Assembly (NCBI GenBank): GCA_949285555.1
Contig: CASDYG010000006.1
Location: 39,798 to 103,797, forward strand
Direction: 5' to 3'
Source: an uncultured Eubacteriales bacterium
GTDB lineage: Bacteria > Bacillota > Clostridia > Peptostreptococcales > Anaerovoracaceae
Length of the DNA stretch: 64,000 nucleotides
The position numbers and the translations under genes are program-made. Below, piece by piece: positions 53,995 through 63,100 of this stretch. The stretch's first letter is position 1. Each line of letters starts with the position of its first letter. The notes beneath the pieces are model-generated. The model was given only the letters and a program-made list of their open reading frames with translations. It was not told the DNA's origin and did not search any database.

Positions 53995-55005
53995 ATGGAT
54001 TATAGAATATGTAAAATGAGATCAATTGCTGCTATTGCAATAGTGGCACTACATATATCATATATGTCATTTTTGCTACATCGAGATAATCTCGGTGTAG
54101 TGGAGATGGCATATACGAATATGATTACGAATTTGACCATGTGGGCAGTGCCTATATTCATAATGGTCAGTGGAGCCTTGCTTTTATCACCTAAACGAGA
54201 ATTAAATATTAAAAAAATATATGGAACATATCTACTCAGGATAGTGATAGCTCTCGTGGTATTTGTGATAATTTTTGACATATTTGATTTTATATTTGAT
54301 GTGGAAGAGTTTAGTACAGCATGGATATTAAATAATATTAAAGAGCTGATAAGTGGTACTGGATGGTCTCATCTCTGGTATATATACATGCTTATTGGGC
54401 TTTATCTCATGCTACCAGCCTATACTAAGGTGGCTAAGCACTGTATTGATTCGGAGCTTAAAGTGCTTACGCTGGTTGCACTATTCTTTATTTCCATAAT
54501 GCCAATGCTGGCCGTGTATAAGATAAAGCTAGGCTTTTATATCCAGACTGCTACCATCTATCCTATATACCTTTTCCTAGGACATATGATTTTTGAAAAT
54601 AGGATCAGGATAACAAATGTAATGGCCATAGCTATATTGGTGATAACATCTCTTCTCATAGGAATAACCACTTATATGAGATGGGTTCACAATGATCCAG
54701 CATTAGAGGCCATATGGCAGTATTCGTCAATAGTGGTAGTTTTGCAGAGCGTAGCTCTGTTTAGACTATCACTTAATATGAAGCCTAAGAAGACTTCTCT
54801 GTGGAAGCATATTGATGCTACCACCTTTGGTATCTATCTCATACATGTTTTGTTTGCAAGGCTGATACTTCGATATCTGCAGTTTAATCCTTATAGCGAT
54901 TTTGTAGTATTGAACTTTATTGTACTTATTGTGGGAATTTTTTTGCTTTCCTATTTGACTATAATAATGCTCAAGCAGTTACCTCTGTTTAAGCGATTTT
55001 TATGA
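53995..55005 (+). CDS. Acyltransferase-3 family membrane protein
   Basis: A 336-residue protein with about ten membrane helices. The start RICKMRSIAAIAIVALHISY resembles the first helix of acyltransferase-3 proteins with its conserved His, and WAVPIFIMVSGALLLSP, WSHLWYIYMLIGLYLMLP and TTFGIYLIHVLFARLIL match later family signatures. Such enzymes O-acylate peptidoglycan, exopolysaccharide or teichoic acid sugars; the target here is unknown. ATG 53995 has only a weak ribosome-binding site and follows the lipoprotein stop by 16 bases. ATG 54016 is an alternative start. It ends 19 bases before paralogue 2. Confidence 0.85.
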   Translation: MDYRICKMRSIAAIAIVALHISYMSFLLHRDNLGVVEMAYTNMITNLTMWAVPIFIMVSGALLLSPKRELNIKKIYGTYLLRIVIALVVFVIIFDIFDFIFDVEEFSTAWILNNIKELISGTGWSHLWYIYMLIGLYLMLPAYTKVAKHCIDSELKVLTLVALFFISIMPMLAVYKIKLGFYIQTATIYPIYLFLGHMIFENRIRITNVMAIAILVITSLLIGITTYMRWVHNDPALEAIWQYSSIVVVLQSVALFRLSLNMKPKKTSLWKHIDATTFGIYLIHVLFARLILRYLQFNPYSDFVVLNFIVLIVGIFLLSYLTIIMLKQLPLFKRFL

Positions 55006-55024
55006 TAATTTTAGGAGGATTTGT

Positions 55025-56569
55025 ATGAATGAAAAAAGGAATCTATATATATATATATATATAATAGTTAGCTTAGCTGTTGCTATAGGTATAGGCTTTA
55101 ATATCAATACCGTATATGCTGATACTGGAGTGGATGATACTAGCAATGTTGTAGAGACGTCAGGGGAAGGGATACAGGGATCAGCTACTAATTCTTCTGA
55201 TATAATCAGCGATTCAGTATCAGATACCGAGGCAGCGAGCGAAAGTGAAGCTGTACCTAAGGATGAAGCACTAAATAATGTAGCTTCTGATTCGCATGAT
55301 AATGAACAAAGTAATTCTAGCCTTAATAGTGAGGAGGCTGTAAATTCCCACATTACAGGCTGGAATAAGGATGCCACTCAGCAGTGGATATATCTAGAAA
55401 AGGGTGTAAAGGTCACCTACGGCTTTAGACTTTTAGATGGAGCTTGGTATTACTTTAATGGTGAGGGACATCTACAAACAGGTTTTGTTACACTAGGGAA
55501 TATTACCTACCTCTTTGATGATAATGGAATCATGGTTACAGGCTTTCATGAGGAGAATGGAAGAACCTACTACTTGCAGGCTGATGGAGCTATGGCTAAG
55601 AGTTGCACTAGGCTTATAGGTGGATATTGGTACTATTTTGATGCCGATGGAATTATGCAGACTGGTTGCTTTTACCTTGGAGAGCATGCGTACTGTTTCG
55701 ATGAGAATGGACGTATGGTTACAGGCTGGCTACGCCAGGATAGTAATTATAGATGGTTTGACTCTAATGGTGCAATGGTAACCCTCAATTGGAAGTACAT
55801 AGATGGAAAGTGGTACTATTTCGACAGTGATGGCTTCATGACTACAGGAAATGTGGAGGTCAATGGAGTCAGATATCAATTCGATAAGACCGGAGCCATG
55901 GTGGTAGGTTGGTATAAGAATCCAGATGGTAGCTATAGGTATTATGATGCTTCTGGACGAATAGTGGCTAACGACTGGAAATATATAGGTGGCTACTGGT
56001 ATCACTTTGATTCAAATGGCATTATGCAGACGGGATGGCTCAAGAGTGGAAGTGACTATTACTACCTAAATAGCTCTGGAATAATGGTGGCTAATAATAG
56101 CCTTAAAATAGATGGAAAATGGTATGATTTCAATGAAAATGGCAAGCTGTACAGCGGTGCCTTTGCCAAGGGAAGTGCCATATTAAGTGCAGTGGGCTGG
56201 AATCTTAGAGCAGGTTATAATTGGGTTATCAATAATATTCCATACTATCGTTTCTATCCAGATTCATCTATCAGAATGAATTGGTTTGCAAACTATGGAT
56301 TTGATAATAGATATGGAAACTGTTATGTTATGGCCTCCTGCGTGACAGTTATGGCTAAGATACTAGGCTATGATGCCTATTTTGTAAAGGGCTATGTACC
56401 TAATGGAAATGGCTATAATGCACCTCATGGATGGGTGGAGATTGTATCTGATGGAACTACATATTTTCTTGATCCTGACTTCGAAAGTACAGGCTGGGGT
56501 AATGGATACTTTAGAAGATATGGAGAAAGAGGCACCTGGCGTTATGCAGACATATACCACAGAGAGTGA
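55025..56569 (+). CDS. Secreted protein with cell-wall-binding repeats and transglutaminase-like domain (paralogue 2, in frame)
   Basis: A 514-residue exported protein. The signal peptide (MNEKRNLYIYIYIIVSLAVA, to about residue 35) is partly encoded by a (TA)10 tract, in frame as sequenced. An acidic Ser-rich spacer follows, then from about residue 112 some 12 cell-wall-binding repeats of about 20 residues (GGYWYYFDADGIMQTG and similar), and a transglutaminase-like domain from about 385 with Cys in GNCYVMA, His in PHGWVEI and Asp in FLDPDFE. AGGAGG (55013-55018) precedes ATG 55025. Closely similar to the next gene, pointing to tandem duplication. The likely role is a surface hydrolase or cross-linking-type activity; substrate unknown. 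Confidence 0.88.
   Translation: MNEKRNLYIYIYIIVSLAVAIGIGFNINTVYADTGVDDTSNVVETSGEGIQGSATNSSDIISDSVSDTEAASESEAVPKDEALNNVASDSHDNEQSNSSLNSEEAVNSHITGWNKDATQQWIYLEKGVKVTYGFRLLDGAWYYFNGEGHLQTGFVTLGNITYLFDDNGIMVTGFHEENGRTYYLQADGAMAKSCTRLIGGYWYYFDADGIMQTGCFYLGEHAYCFDENGRMVTGWLRQDSNYRWFDSNGAMVTLNWKYIDGKWYYFDSDGFMTTGNVEVNGVRYQFDKTGAMVVGWYKNPDGSYRYYDASGRIVANDWKYIGGYWYHFDSNGIMQTGWLKSGSDYYYLNSSGIMVANNSLKIDGKWYDFNENGKLYSGAFAKGSAILSAVGWNLRAGYNWVINNIPYYRFYPDSSIRMNWFANYGFDNRYGNCYVMASCVTVMAKILGYDAYFVKGYVPNGNGYNAPHGWVEIVSDGTTYFLDPDFESTGWGNGYFRRYGERGTWRYADIYHRE
55044..55063 (+). repeat. (TA)10 tract inside the signal-peptide codons of paralogue 2
   Basis: The tract encodes Tyr-Ile repeats. With nine units the frame meets TAG within three codons after the tract; with eleven units a TAA forms at the tract's end. 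Ten units, as here, keep the gene open. Confidence 0.95.
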
Positions 56570-56578
56570 TAGAAGGCA

Positions 56579-56607
56579 AAAGGTGGCTTATTGCCACCTT
56601 TATTTAT
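56579..56607 (+). terminator. Probable terminator after paralogue 2
   Basis: AAAGGTGGC, loop TTATT, GCCACCTTT, then TATTTAT; the T-tract is interrupted. Confidence 0.7.
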
Positions 56608-56656
56608 AATAAGCAAGAATAAGATTTTATGAAAGGAGAATTAATGAAGATAAATC

Positions 56657-56670
56657 ATATATATATATAT
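56657..56670 (+). repeat. (AT)7 tract that puts paralogue 3 out of frame
   Basis: The tract lies 13 bases after ATG 56644, which has AAAGGAG five bases upstream. With seven units the reading from 56644 ends at TAG 56677-56679. With eight units it would run into the open frame below and give a normal signal peptide. Confidence 0.92.
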
Positions 56671-58066
56671 GATTTCTAGCATTTTAATCTTAGGGGTTTG
56701 TGGCATTTATGGTGTTAAGCTATCATATGCTGAAGTAATAGTTACGGATAAATGCAATGGTATGGAGGTAGCGGCTAAATCAGATGATAGCTTTGATTTT
56801 GAGAATAATACCCTTTATAATGGCCATGATACTGGTGATGATTTAGTAAGTACCGGCTGGAATAAGGATGCCACTCAGCAGTGGATATATCTAGAAAAGG
56901 GTGTAAAGGTCACCTATGGCTTCAGGCTTTTAGATGGAGCTTGGTACTACTTAGATGGTGAGGGACATCTGCAAACAGGCTTTGCTACACTAGGGAATAT
57001 TACCTACCTCTTTGATGATAATGGAATCATGGTGACAGGCTTGCATAAGGAGAATGGAAACACCTATTACTTGCAGTCTGATGGAGCTATGGCGAGGAGT
57101 TGTACTAGACTGATCGGTGGATATTGGTATTATTTTGATGCCGAGGGAATTATGCAGACTGGTAGGCATTATCTAGAAAATCAAGAATACCTGTTTGATG
57201 ATGATGGACGCATGGTTACAGGGTGGATTTATGAGGCAGGCCATTATATTTATCTTGATAATAATGGGCATAAGATACAGGCTGCATGGAAACTCATAGA
57301 TGGTAGATGGTACTATTTTGATATCAATGGTATTATGGCTACTGGGATACTAGAGCTAAATGGCGAATCATATTTTTTAGATAAGACCGGAGCTATGGTA
57401 GTAGGCTGGTATAAGAATTCTGACGGTAGCTATAGGTATTATGATGCTTCTGGACGGGTTGTAAAAGGTGATTGGAAATATATAGGTGGCTATTGGTATC
57501 ACTTTGATTCAAAGGGTATTATGCAGACGGGATGGCTCAAGAGTGGAAGTGACTATTACTACCTAAATAGCTCTGGAATAATGGTGGCTAATAATAGCCT
57601 TAAGATAGAAGGGAAATGGTATGATTTCAATGAAAATGGCAGGTTGTACAACGGTGCCTTCGCTAAGGGTAGTGCCATATTAAGGGCAGTGGGATTTAAT
57701 CTCAGGGCAGGCTACGACTGGGTGGTAAATGGAATCCGCTACTATAGAATGTATCCTTCTAACTCAACTAGGATGAATTGGTTTGCAAATTATGGGTTTG
57801 ATAATAGGCATGGAAACTGTTATGTGATGGCCTCATGCGTTACGGTTATGGCTAAGATACTAGGCTATGATGCCTACTTTGTAAAGGGCTATGTTCCTAA
57901 TGGGAATGGCTATAACGAGCCTCATGGATGGGTCGAAATCCGATCGGGAGGAGATACTTATTTTCTAGATGCTAGCTTTGAAAATGGTTACTATGGTAAT
58001 GGATACTTTAGAAGATATGGAGAAAGAGGCACCTGGCGTTATACAGGCGTATACCATAGAGAGTAA
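56669..58066 (+). CDS. Secreted protein with cell-wall-binding repeats and transglutaminase-like domain (paralogue 3, apparently phase-off)
   Basis: The open frame gives 465 residues from ATG 56669, but the only good ribosome-binding site (AAAGGAG, 56632-56638) serves ATG 56644, which is +1 out of frame through the (AT)7 tract. As sequenced the gene should be silent or poorly expressed. One more AT unit would produce MKINHIYIYMISSILILG, a signal peptide. The mature part mirrors paralogue 2: a short spacer, about 12 wall-binding repeats from residue 70, and a transglutaminase-like domain with Cys in GNCYVMA, His in PHGWVEI and Asp in FLDASFE. Intact coding beyond the tract argues for a switchable gene and not decay. 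Confidence 0.85.
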   Translation: MISSILILGVCGIYGVKLSYAEVIVTDKCNGMEVAAKSDDSFDFENNTLYNGHDTGDDLVSTGWNKDATQQWIYLEKGVKVTYGFRLLDGAWYYLDGEGHLQTGFATLGNITYLFDDNGIMVTGLHKENGNTYYLQSDGAMARSCTRLIGGYWYYFDAEGIMQTGRHYLENQEYLFDDDGRMVTGWIYEAGHYIYLDNNGHKIQAAWKLIDGRWYYFDINGIMATGILELNGESYFLDKTGAMVVGWYKNSDGSYRYYDASGRVVKGDWKYIGGYWYHFDSKGIMQTGWLKSGSDYYYLNSSGIMVANNSLKIEGKWYDFNENGRLYNGAFAKGSAILRAVGFNLRAGYDWVVNGIRYYRMYPSNSTRMNWFANYGFDNRHGNCYVMASCVTVMAKILGYDAYFVKGYVPNGNGYNEPHGWVEIRSGGDTYFLDASFENGYYGNGYFRRYGERGTWRYTGVYHRE

Positions 58067-58088
58067 TTTATTATTGATACATAAATGT

Positions 58089-58125
58089 AGCATCGTTGCT
58101 ATTGTAAGGTGACGATGCTTTTTTA
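58089..58125 (+). terminator. Intrinsic terminator after paralogue 3
   Basis: AGCATCGT (58089-58096) pairs with ACGATGCT (58112-58119) over a 15-base loop, followed by TTTTTT. Confidence 0.8.
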
Positions 58126-58258
58126 TTTATATTTTATTAGAAAAATAAACTTTCACATTTTAGCAAAAAGTATATAAATATAAATATTGACAATGAATTT
58201 GTAACATGATAAGATATTGTAAATTTTATATAACTTAGGTTGGAGGATTGGAGAGAAC

Positions 58259-59827
58259 ATGAAAAAATTATTATTAGCAAGTATATGCTCGGTTATGATT
58301 TTCTCATGTGGTGTATATACAGGTACTATTAATTTAGATAAGGTTTATGCACAGGAAGAAAATCAAGATAAGGATGCTGCAATAAGTGAAGGTATTGAAA
58401 AAATTAACAAGCTTGTAGATTCTGTGAATTTCACTTTAGGTGCTGCCAGTGATCAGTCATATATTGATCCAGTTAGAATGCTAGCCAATGAATTAAGAGG
58501 TCAGATTCAGGCTGCAGAAAGTGTGGAAAGTGCTAGACAGCTGACAGATGAAGCAGTTAGAAAGCTAACCGACAAGATAAACGAAATGAATGAAGAGTCA
58601 TTTATTCATTCCAAGTTTGTATTAGATCGTTTTGTTAACTTTGGAAATGATTACAAGGTATTTCCTGAGACAGAGGCAATGCTAAACGACTATAAGGCAG
58701 GCATCCTTGCACAGATGGAAGCTCATAAGTATGACTTTGCCAGCAATGAACAGCTATTTGAAAATATCAAGTATAGCATTTACAGTACCACAGCTACATT
58801 TGATAAAGAGGTAGCAATGAAAAAAATAAACGAAAAGGCTGACGAAGTGCTTGCTGCAATAGATAAGGCAGAAAAAGATGAAGAAGCCAAAAATCAGCTA
58901 AGAGATCGTTTGATTGGAGAAAGAGATAGAATTCTAGGACAATTAAATGATATTGACACCAGAGGAAATGAATATAATGCTGCTGATTCTGAAAAGCTAG
59001 CTGCCGCCTTTGGAAATATAAGAAATGTTTTTGAAGATGGTATCAAAATTGTGGAAAATATAGAAAATGAAATTCCTAATCTTCCAGAAAAGGAAACAGA
59101 ACCAGTTACAGAGCCAGGCGAAACTGTAACAGAGCCAGAAGCACCTGCACCACAGCCACCTACTGAAACAGGCGATAAGGAAAAAGAAGAAGGTGGAGAT
59201 GCAGAAACTGGCGCAGGTACTGAAGCAGGAAATGGTGAAGATGCAGAAACTGGTGCAGGCACTGAAGAAGGAAATGGCGAAGAAGGAAAGCCAGAAGTAG
59301 ATCCGAAGGAGCCAGAAGATGAGCCGGAGGTGCCAGTTACCGAGCCAGAAGAAACTGTAACAGAGCCAGAAGCTCCAGTAACAGAACCAGAAGCACCTAC
59401 ACCACAGCCACCTGCTGAAACAGGCGATAAGGAAAAAGAAGAAGGTGAAGATGTAGAAACTGGCGCAGGTACTGAAGCAGGAAATGGCGGAGAAGCAGAA
59501 AAACCTGAATCTGGCACTGTAGAAGGAAATGGCGAAGAAGGAAAGCCAGCACCTGGTGAAGAAGACGCTAACGAAGCAGAAGAAAAACCTGAAGCTGGTA
59601 AGAAGGAAGAGCTTATTAATGAAGACACAGCTAAGACAGCATCAGATAATCAGGTAGCAAATTTTGAGAAATCAAATAGTAAAGCTACTTCTGAAAATAA
59701 AGAAGAAATCAAGAAAGCTACTTCTGCTCCAAAGACTGGCGATGAAAATAGTCTGGTTTCTTACATAGTGCTTATCATAGCAGGACTATTTGGTATAAAA
59801 TTAGGTAAAAAGAAGCAAGAAATTTAA
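58259..59827 (+). CDS. Sorted surface protein with helical head and Glu/Pro/Thr-rich stalk
   Basis: A 522-residue exported protein I cannot assign to a named family. Signal peptide (residues 1-31, ending VYAQ), then a mostly alpha-helical region (about 35-275; KINKLVDSVNF, AVRKLTDKINEMNEE, NEKADEVLAAIDKAEKDEEA) suggestive of helical bundle or FIVAR-like modules. A repetitive stalk of TEPEAP, ETGDKEKEE and GAGTEAGNGE motifs follows (about 275-440), partly duplicated at DNA level. It ends with SAPKTGDENS, a hydrophobic helix and GKKKQEI, a wall-sorting signal. GGAGG at 58242-58246, 14 bases upstream of ATG 58260, and a following GGAGAG precede the start. A likely adhesin or wall-attached scaffold. 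Confidence 0.85.
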   Translation: MKKLLLASICSVMIFSCGVYTGTINLDKVYAQEENQDKDAAISEGIEKINKLVDSVNFTLGAASDQSYIDPVRMLANELRGQIQAAESVESARQLTDEAVRKLTDKINEMNEESFIHSKFVLDRFVNFGNDYKVFPETEAMLNDYKAGILAQMEAHKYDFASNEQLFENIKYSIYSTTATFDKEVAMKKINEKADEVLAAIDKAEKDEEAKNQLRDRLIGERDRILGQLNDIDTRGNEYNAADSEKLAAAFGNIRNVFEDGIKIVENIENEIPNLPEKETEPVTEPGETVTEPEAPAPQPPTETGDKEKEEGGDAETGAGTEAGNGEDAETGAGTEEGNGEEGKPEVDPKEPEDEPEVPVTEPEETVTEPEAPVTEPEAPTPQPPAETGDKEKEEGEDVETGAGTEAGNGGEAEKPESGTVEGNGEEGKPAPGEEDANEAEEKPEAGKKEELINEDTAKTASDNQVANFEKSNSKATSENKEEIKKATSAPKTGDENSLVSYIVLIIAGLFGIKLGKKKQEI

Positions 59828-59849
59828 AACATAAACTGTTATTTAAAAG

Positions 59850-59877
59850 ACTGGCATGAACTTTGTGCCAGTTTTTG
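59850..59877 (+). terminator. Intrinsic terminator after the stalk protein
   Basis: ACTGGCA (59850-59856) pairs with TGCCAGT (59866-59872), followed by TTTTTG. Confidence 0.88.
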
Positions 59878-60133
59878 TTTTTTATAATAAAATATAAATT
59901 TAGAAAATCGTTAAATACATTGGAAAATTAAGTAAAATCTTAAAAAATATTTGAATTTCAATAAAATATAGTGTAAAATTAAGGTAAAGTGGTATAATTT
60001 ACTTAAAAAGATGGCTTATTGATAAATGTTAGTCAAAATGTTATTCAGCAAAGTGACTAACTGTGACTTTTAGTTTAAATTTATTAACAAGATATTATTA
60101 AATGAAATAATAAAAATATAAGGAGGATTTATT
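59878..60133 (+). promoter_or_regulatory. Upstream region of the second SHIRT protein
   Basis: AT-rich DNA without a frame. GTGGTATAAT (59989-59998) contains a consensus -10 with a weak -35. The same AAAGTGGTATA string occurs upstream of the giant paralogue (about 42497-42508), suggesting shared control. AAGGAGGA lies before GTG 60134. Confidence 0.45.
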
Positions 60134-63100
60134 GTGAAAAGTAAGGCATTTAGTAAGGTCAAAAAAGCACTGGTAAGTCTTGTTGTTTTGGCTCTTACAC
60201 TGCAATTTTACCCACAGTCCACTAGATATGCCTATGCGGCTGAAGGATTCCCGGGAATATTTGTGGGAGCAGAGGTAAAAATAATTGCAGATGATTCCCT
60301 GACTGCAAAATTTGATAAGAGAAAGGATAATAGTCTAAAGGGTTTAATTGGTCCAAATAAATGGATTTCAGTTAATACCCTCTCTAACTATGAAGTCGTC
60401 TATAAAGATAAGATAGATCAGGGTAAATATAAAGACGGCTTGGCTGGTGCTGCTTCAAATATGTTCTTTTCATATTCATCTACAGATGAACTGACGGATC
60501 ATAACTATTCTAAGTCCATGGAAATTGTAGAACAATTTCTACCAGCAGATGTACAAGAAAATGATCCTATTCTTCCAATATATGAAAAGATTACTGAAGA
60601 TCTAAAGAAAGAGGGAGAATACATAAGAGAAACATTTAAAAATGCAGATGTTGCAAGTAGAAAAAATGCTGGCTTTAAGAAGCTACCAGCTGTGTTTGTA
60701 TCAGAAGCTGATGCTACAACAGAGAAGATTGCAGGTGATTCCAAGAAGTATGGAAAAGTAGGCAAGGGAGTGCGTATTGCTGCCGTTATGGTAGATAAGC
60801 CTGTAGAATATGCTACGGATAAAAATACCAGTACAACCTGGAGCATTGATTTAAATAATCCGATTACTTCGGATGATTTAGCTAGGCATAATATACCAGA
60901 GAATCTTACTCCGTTAAGAACCACTGGATATGAGGCGGATCTTAAAAAATCACTTTGGCTAGGATACATGCTTGGAGCTGATCGCCGTACTGGCGAGGTT
61001 AAACCAAAGGTTGTACAATATGAAGGTCAAAACATGAACGGTGGTGAGAACGCAAATATAAACTACAGGTTCGAAATTAAGCTGGTAGAGCTAAAGATTC
61101 CTGTTAAGTATGAATATCTTTCTCAGGATGCAAGTATAGATCTTCCTAGTGATATTAAGGAAAAGGCTGCGGCTCTTAATGAGGAATACGGATTCGGTGA
61201 TAAGGTGTCTGCAAAATCTGTTGGCGATAATGTAGTTACTTCTACTGTTGATGGATCCCAGTGGACCTTTGTAGGCTGGATGAAGGATAATGCAGGTAGC
61301 ACAAGCGATAGCACAAATATCGAAGCCAGCAAATCTTTCACTGCAAACGACTACAATGATAATAATGATGCGAATGTAAATAAGTTTAAGGGTGTATGGA
61401 AGAGAACAGGAGAGCCTGTACCGCAGAAGGCTACAGTAACCTATGACTTTGTGGATACAGACGGACAGCCTGCTCCACAGGAGATTCAGAACCTAAAGCC
61501 TGAAAACAGCACCCATGAGTTAAATGAGGATGTAACAGCAAGCCAGCCAAAAGATAATACTACTGAAGTGAAGATTGGAACTCACTATTGGCGTTTCAAT
61601 GGCTATAAGGTAAATGGAGCTAAGACAGACACGCTCACTACTACAAATGGTGAAAACAAGTTTGTAGGTGAATGGGAGGAGCTTTACAACGTTTCCTACA
61701 GATTTAATGGAAATGATTTACCTACTGCATTAAATGACCTATTACCGCAAGGAAAGGAAAAGCAGGCTAATGGTACTACTGTAAATGCTGAAGCTCCAAA
61801 GGCTACAACCTATACAGAAACCAAGGATGGCGTAAAGTATCTTTGGACATTTAACGGATGGAATGATCCTACCAGCGTACAAATTAACAAGGCAGATGTG
61901 GAGTTCGTGGGAACTTGGAGTAAGGAAAAGCTATTTAATGTTACCTACGAGTTTAAGGGTATTGATGCCAGCGGAGATACTCTAAAGGAAATACCTGTTC
62001 CAACAGAGGTAAATAATAACCTACCTACAGATGCTAAGGATTATAAGGCTGGTGAAAAGGCTACTCCAGTAGATCCAACACCGCTTACAGAGGTGAAGGA
62101 CGCTGCTGGCAACACCTGGAGATTTGAAGGCTACAAGTCTGATTTAGATGGAGAGGCAGTAACTGAGCTTACAATTCAGGATGGTGATAATAAATTTATT
62201 GGTTACTGGAAGCGAATTGATACAAAGGTTACCTACACCTTCATAGATAAGGACGGAGGCAAGCTTCCAGAAGAAATAGAGAAGTTAATACCTCCAACTA
62301 CTACACATAAACTGGGTGAAACAGTAAACGCTACGGACCCTGATAACAGCAAGGTAGTTGTTGGAAATTATACTTGGAAATTTAATGGCTATAAGGATGG
62401 AAAAACTCCAAAGACCAGCCTTGTTACTACAGAGGGTGAGAATCTGTTCACAGGCGAATGGGAAAAGGTATATACTGTAACTTATAAGAGCAACTACCCT
62501 GGAGCAACTCCTGATCCATATGAGGAAGTTACTGAGGTATCCAAGAACACCTCAGTAGGTGATCGTCATCCAGAAAATCCTACTAGGAATAAGGAAGGCA
62601 ATAAGACGTACAAATTCAAGAAGTGGAATACAAAAGAAGATGGCAGTGGAGAGGACTTTGATTCATCCACACCTATAACAGACAATATTACTGTTTACGC
62701 TATCTGGACAGAAAGCATTCCATGGACTGAGGTACAGCCACTTTATGTAGCTGAGTTTGAATTTGTAAGTTCAGATCCTAATGTAGCATTACCAGAGGCG
62801 GTAAATGCACTGCTACCTGCAGTGAAGCGAAATCTTTTAAATAAGGCAGTAGTAAATGCAGATCCTATTGCAAAAGATCCTATTACTGAGGATCTAGGAG
62901 ATGGCAAGGAAAGAATCTGGACATTTAAGTCATGGGATGAAGATACTAAGACTATAGATGGTGCAAATGTAAAATTTGTTGGAACCTGGGAGTTTAAGAC
63001 AAAGGTTCCTGCAACACCAATTGTTCCACTATACAGTGTGAATTATACATTTGAATCCAATGATCCAGATGTTGATCTGCCTGAAGAAGTGAAGAAGCTT

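Noticed and set aside
56644-58066. Calling paralogue 3 a pseudogene
   Set aside because: Only the dinucleotide tract disrupts it; the rest of the frame and the catalytic residues are intact, which fits a reversible switch better.
58894-59628. A 244-codon minus-strand frame rich in Ser and Pro
   Set aside because: It is the antisense of the Glu/Pro/Thr-rich stalk coding repeats; the bias explains the lack of stops and there is no ribosome-binding site.
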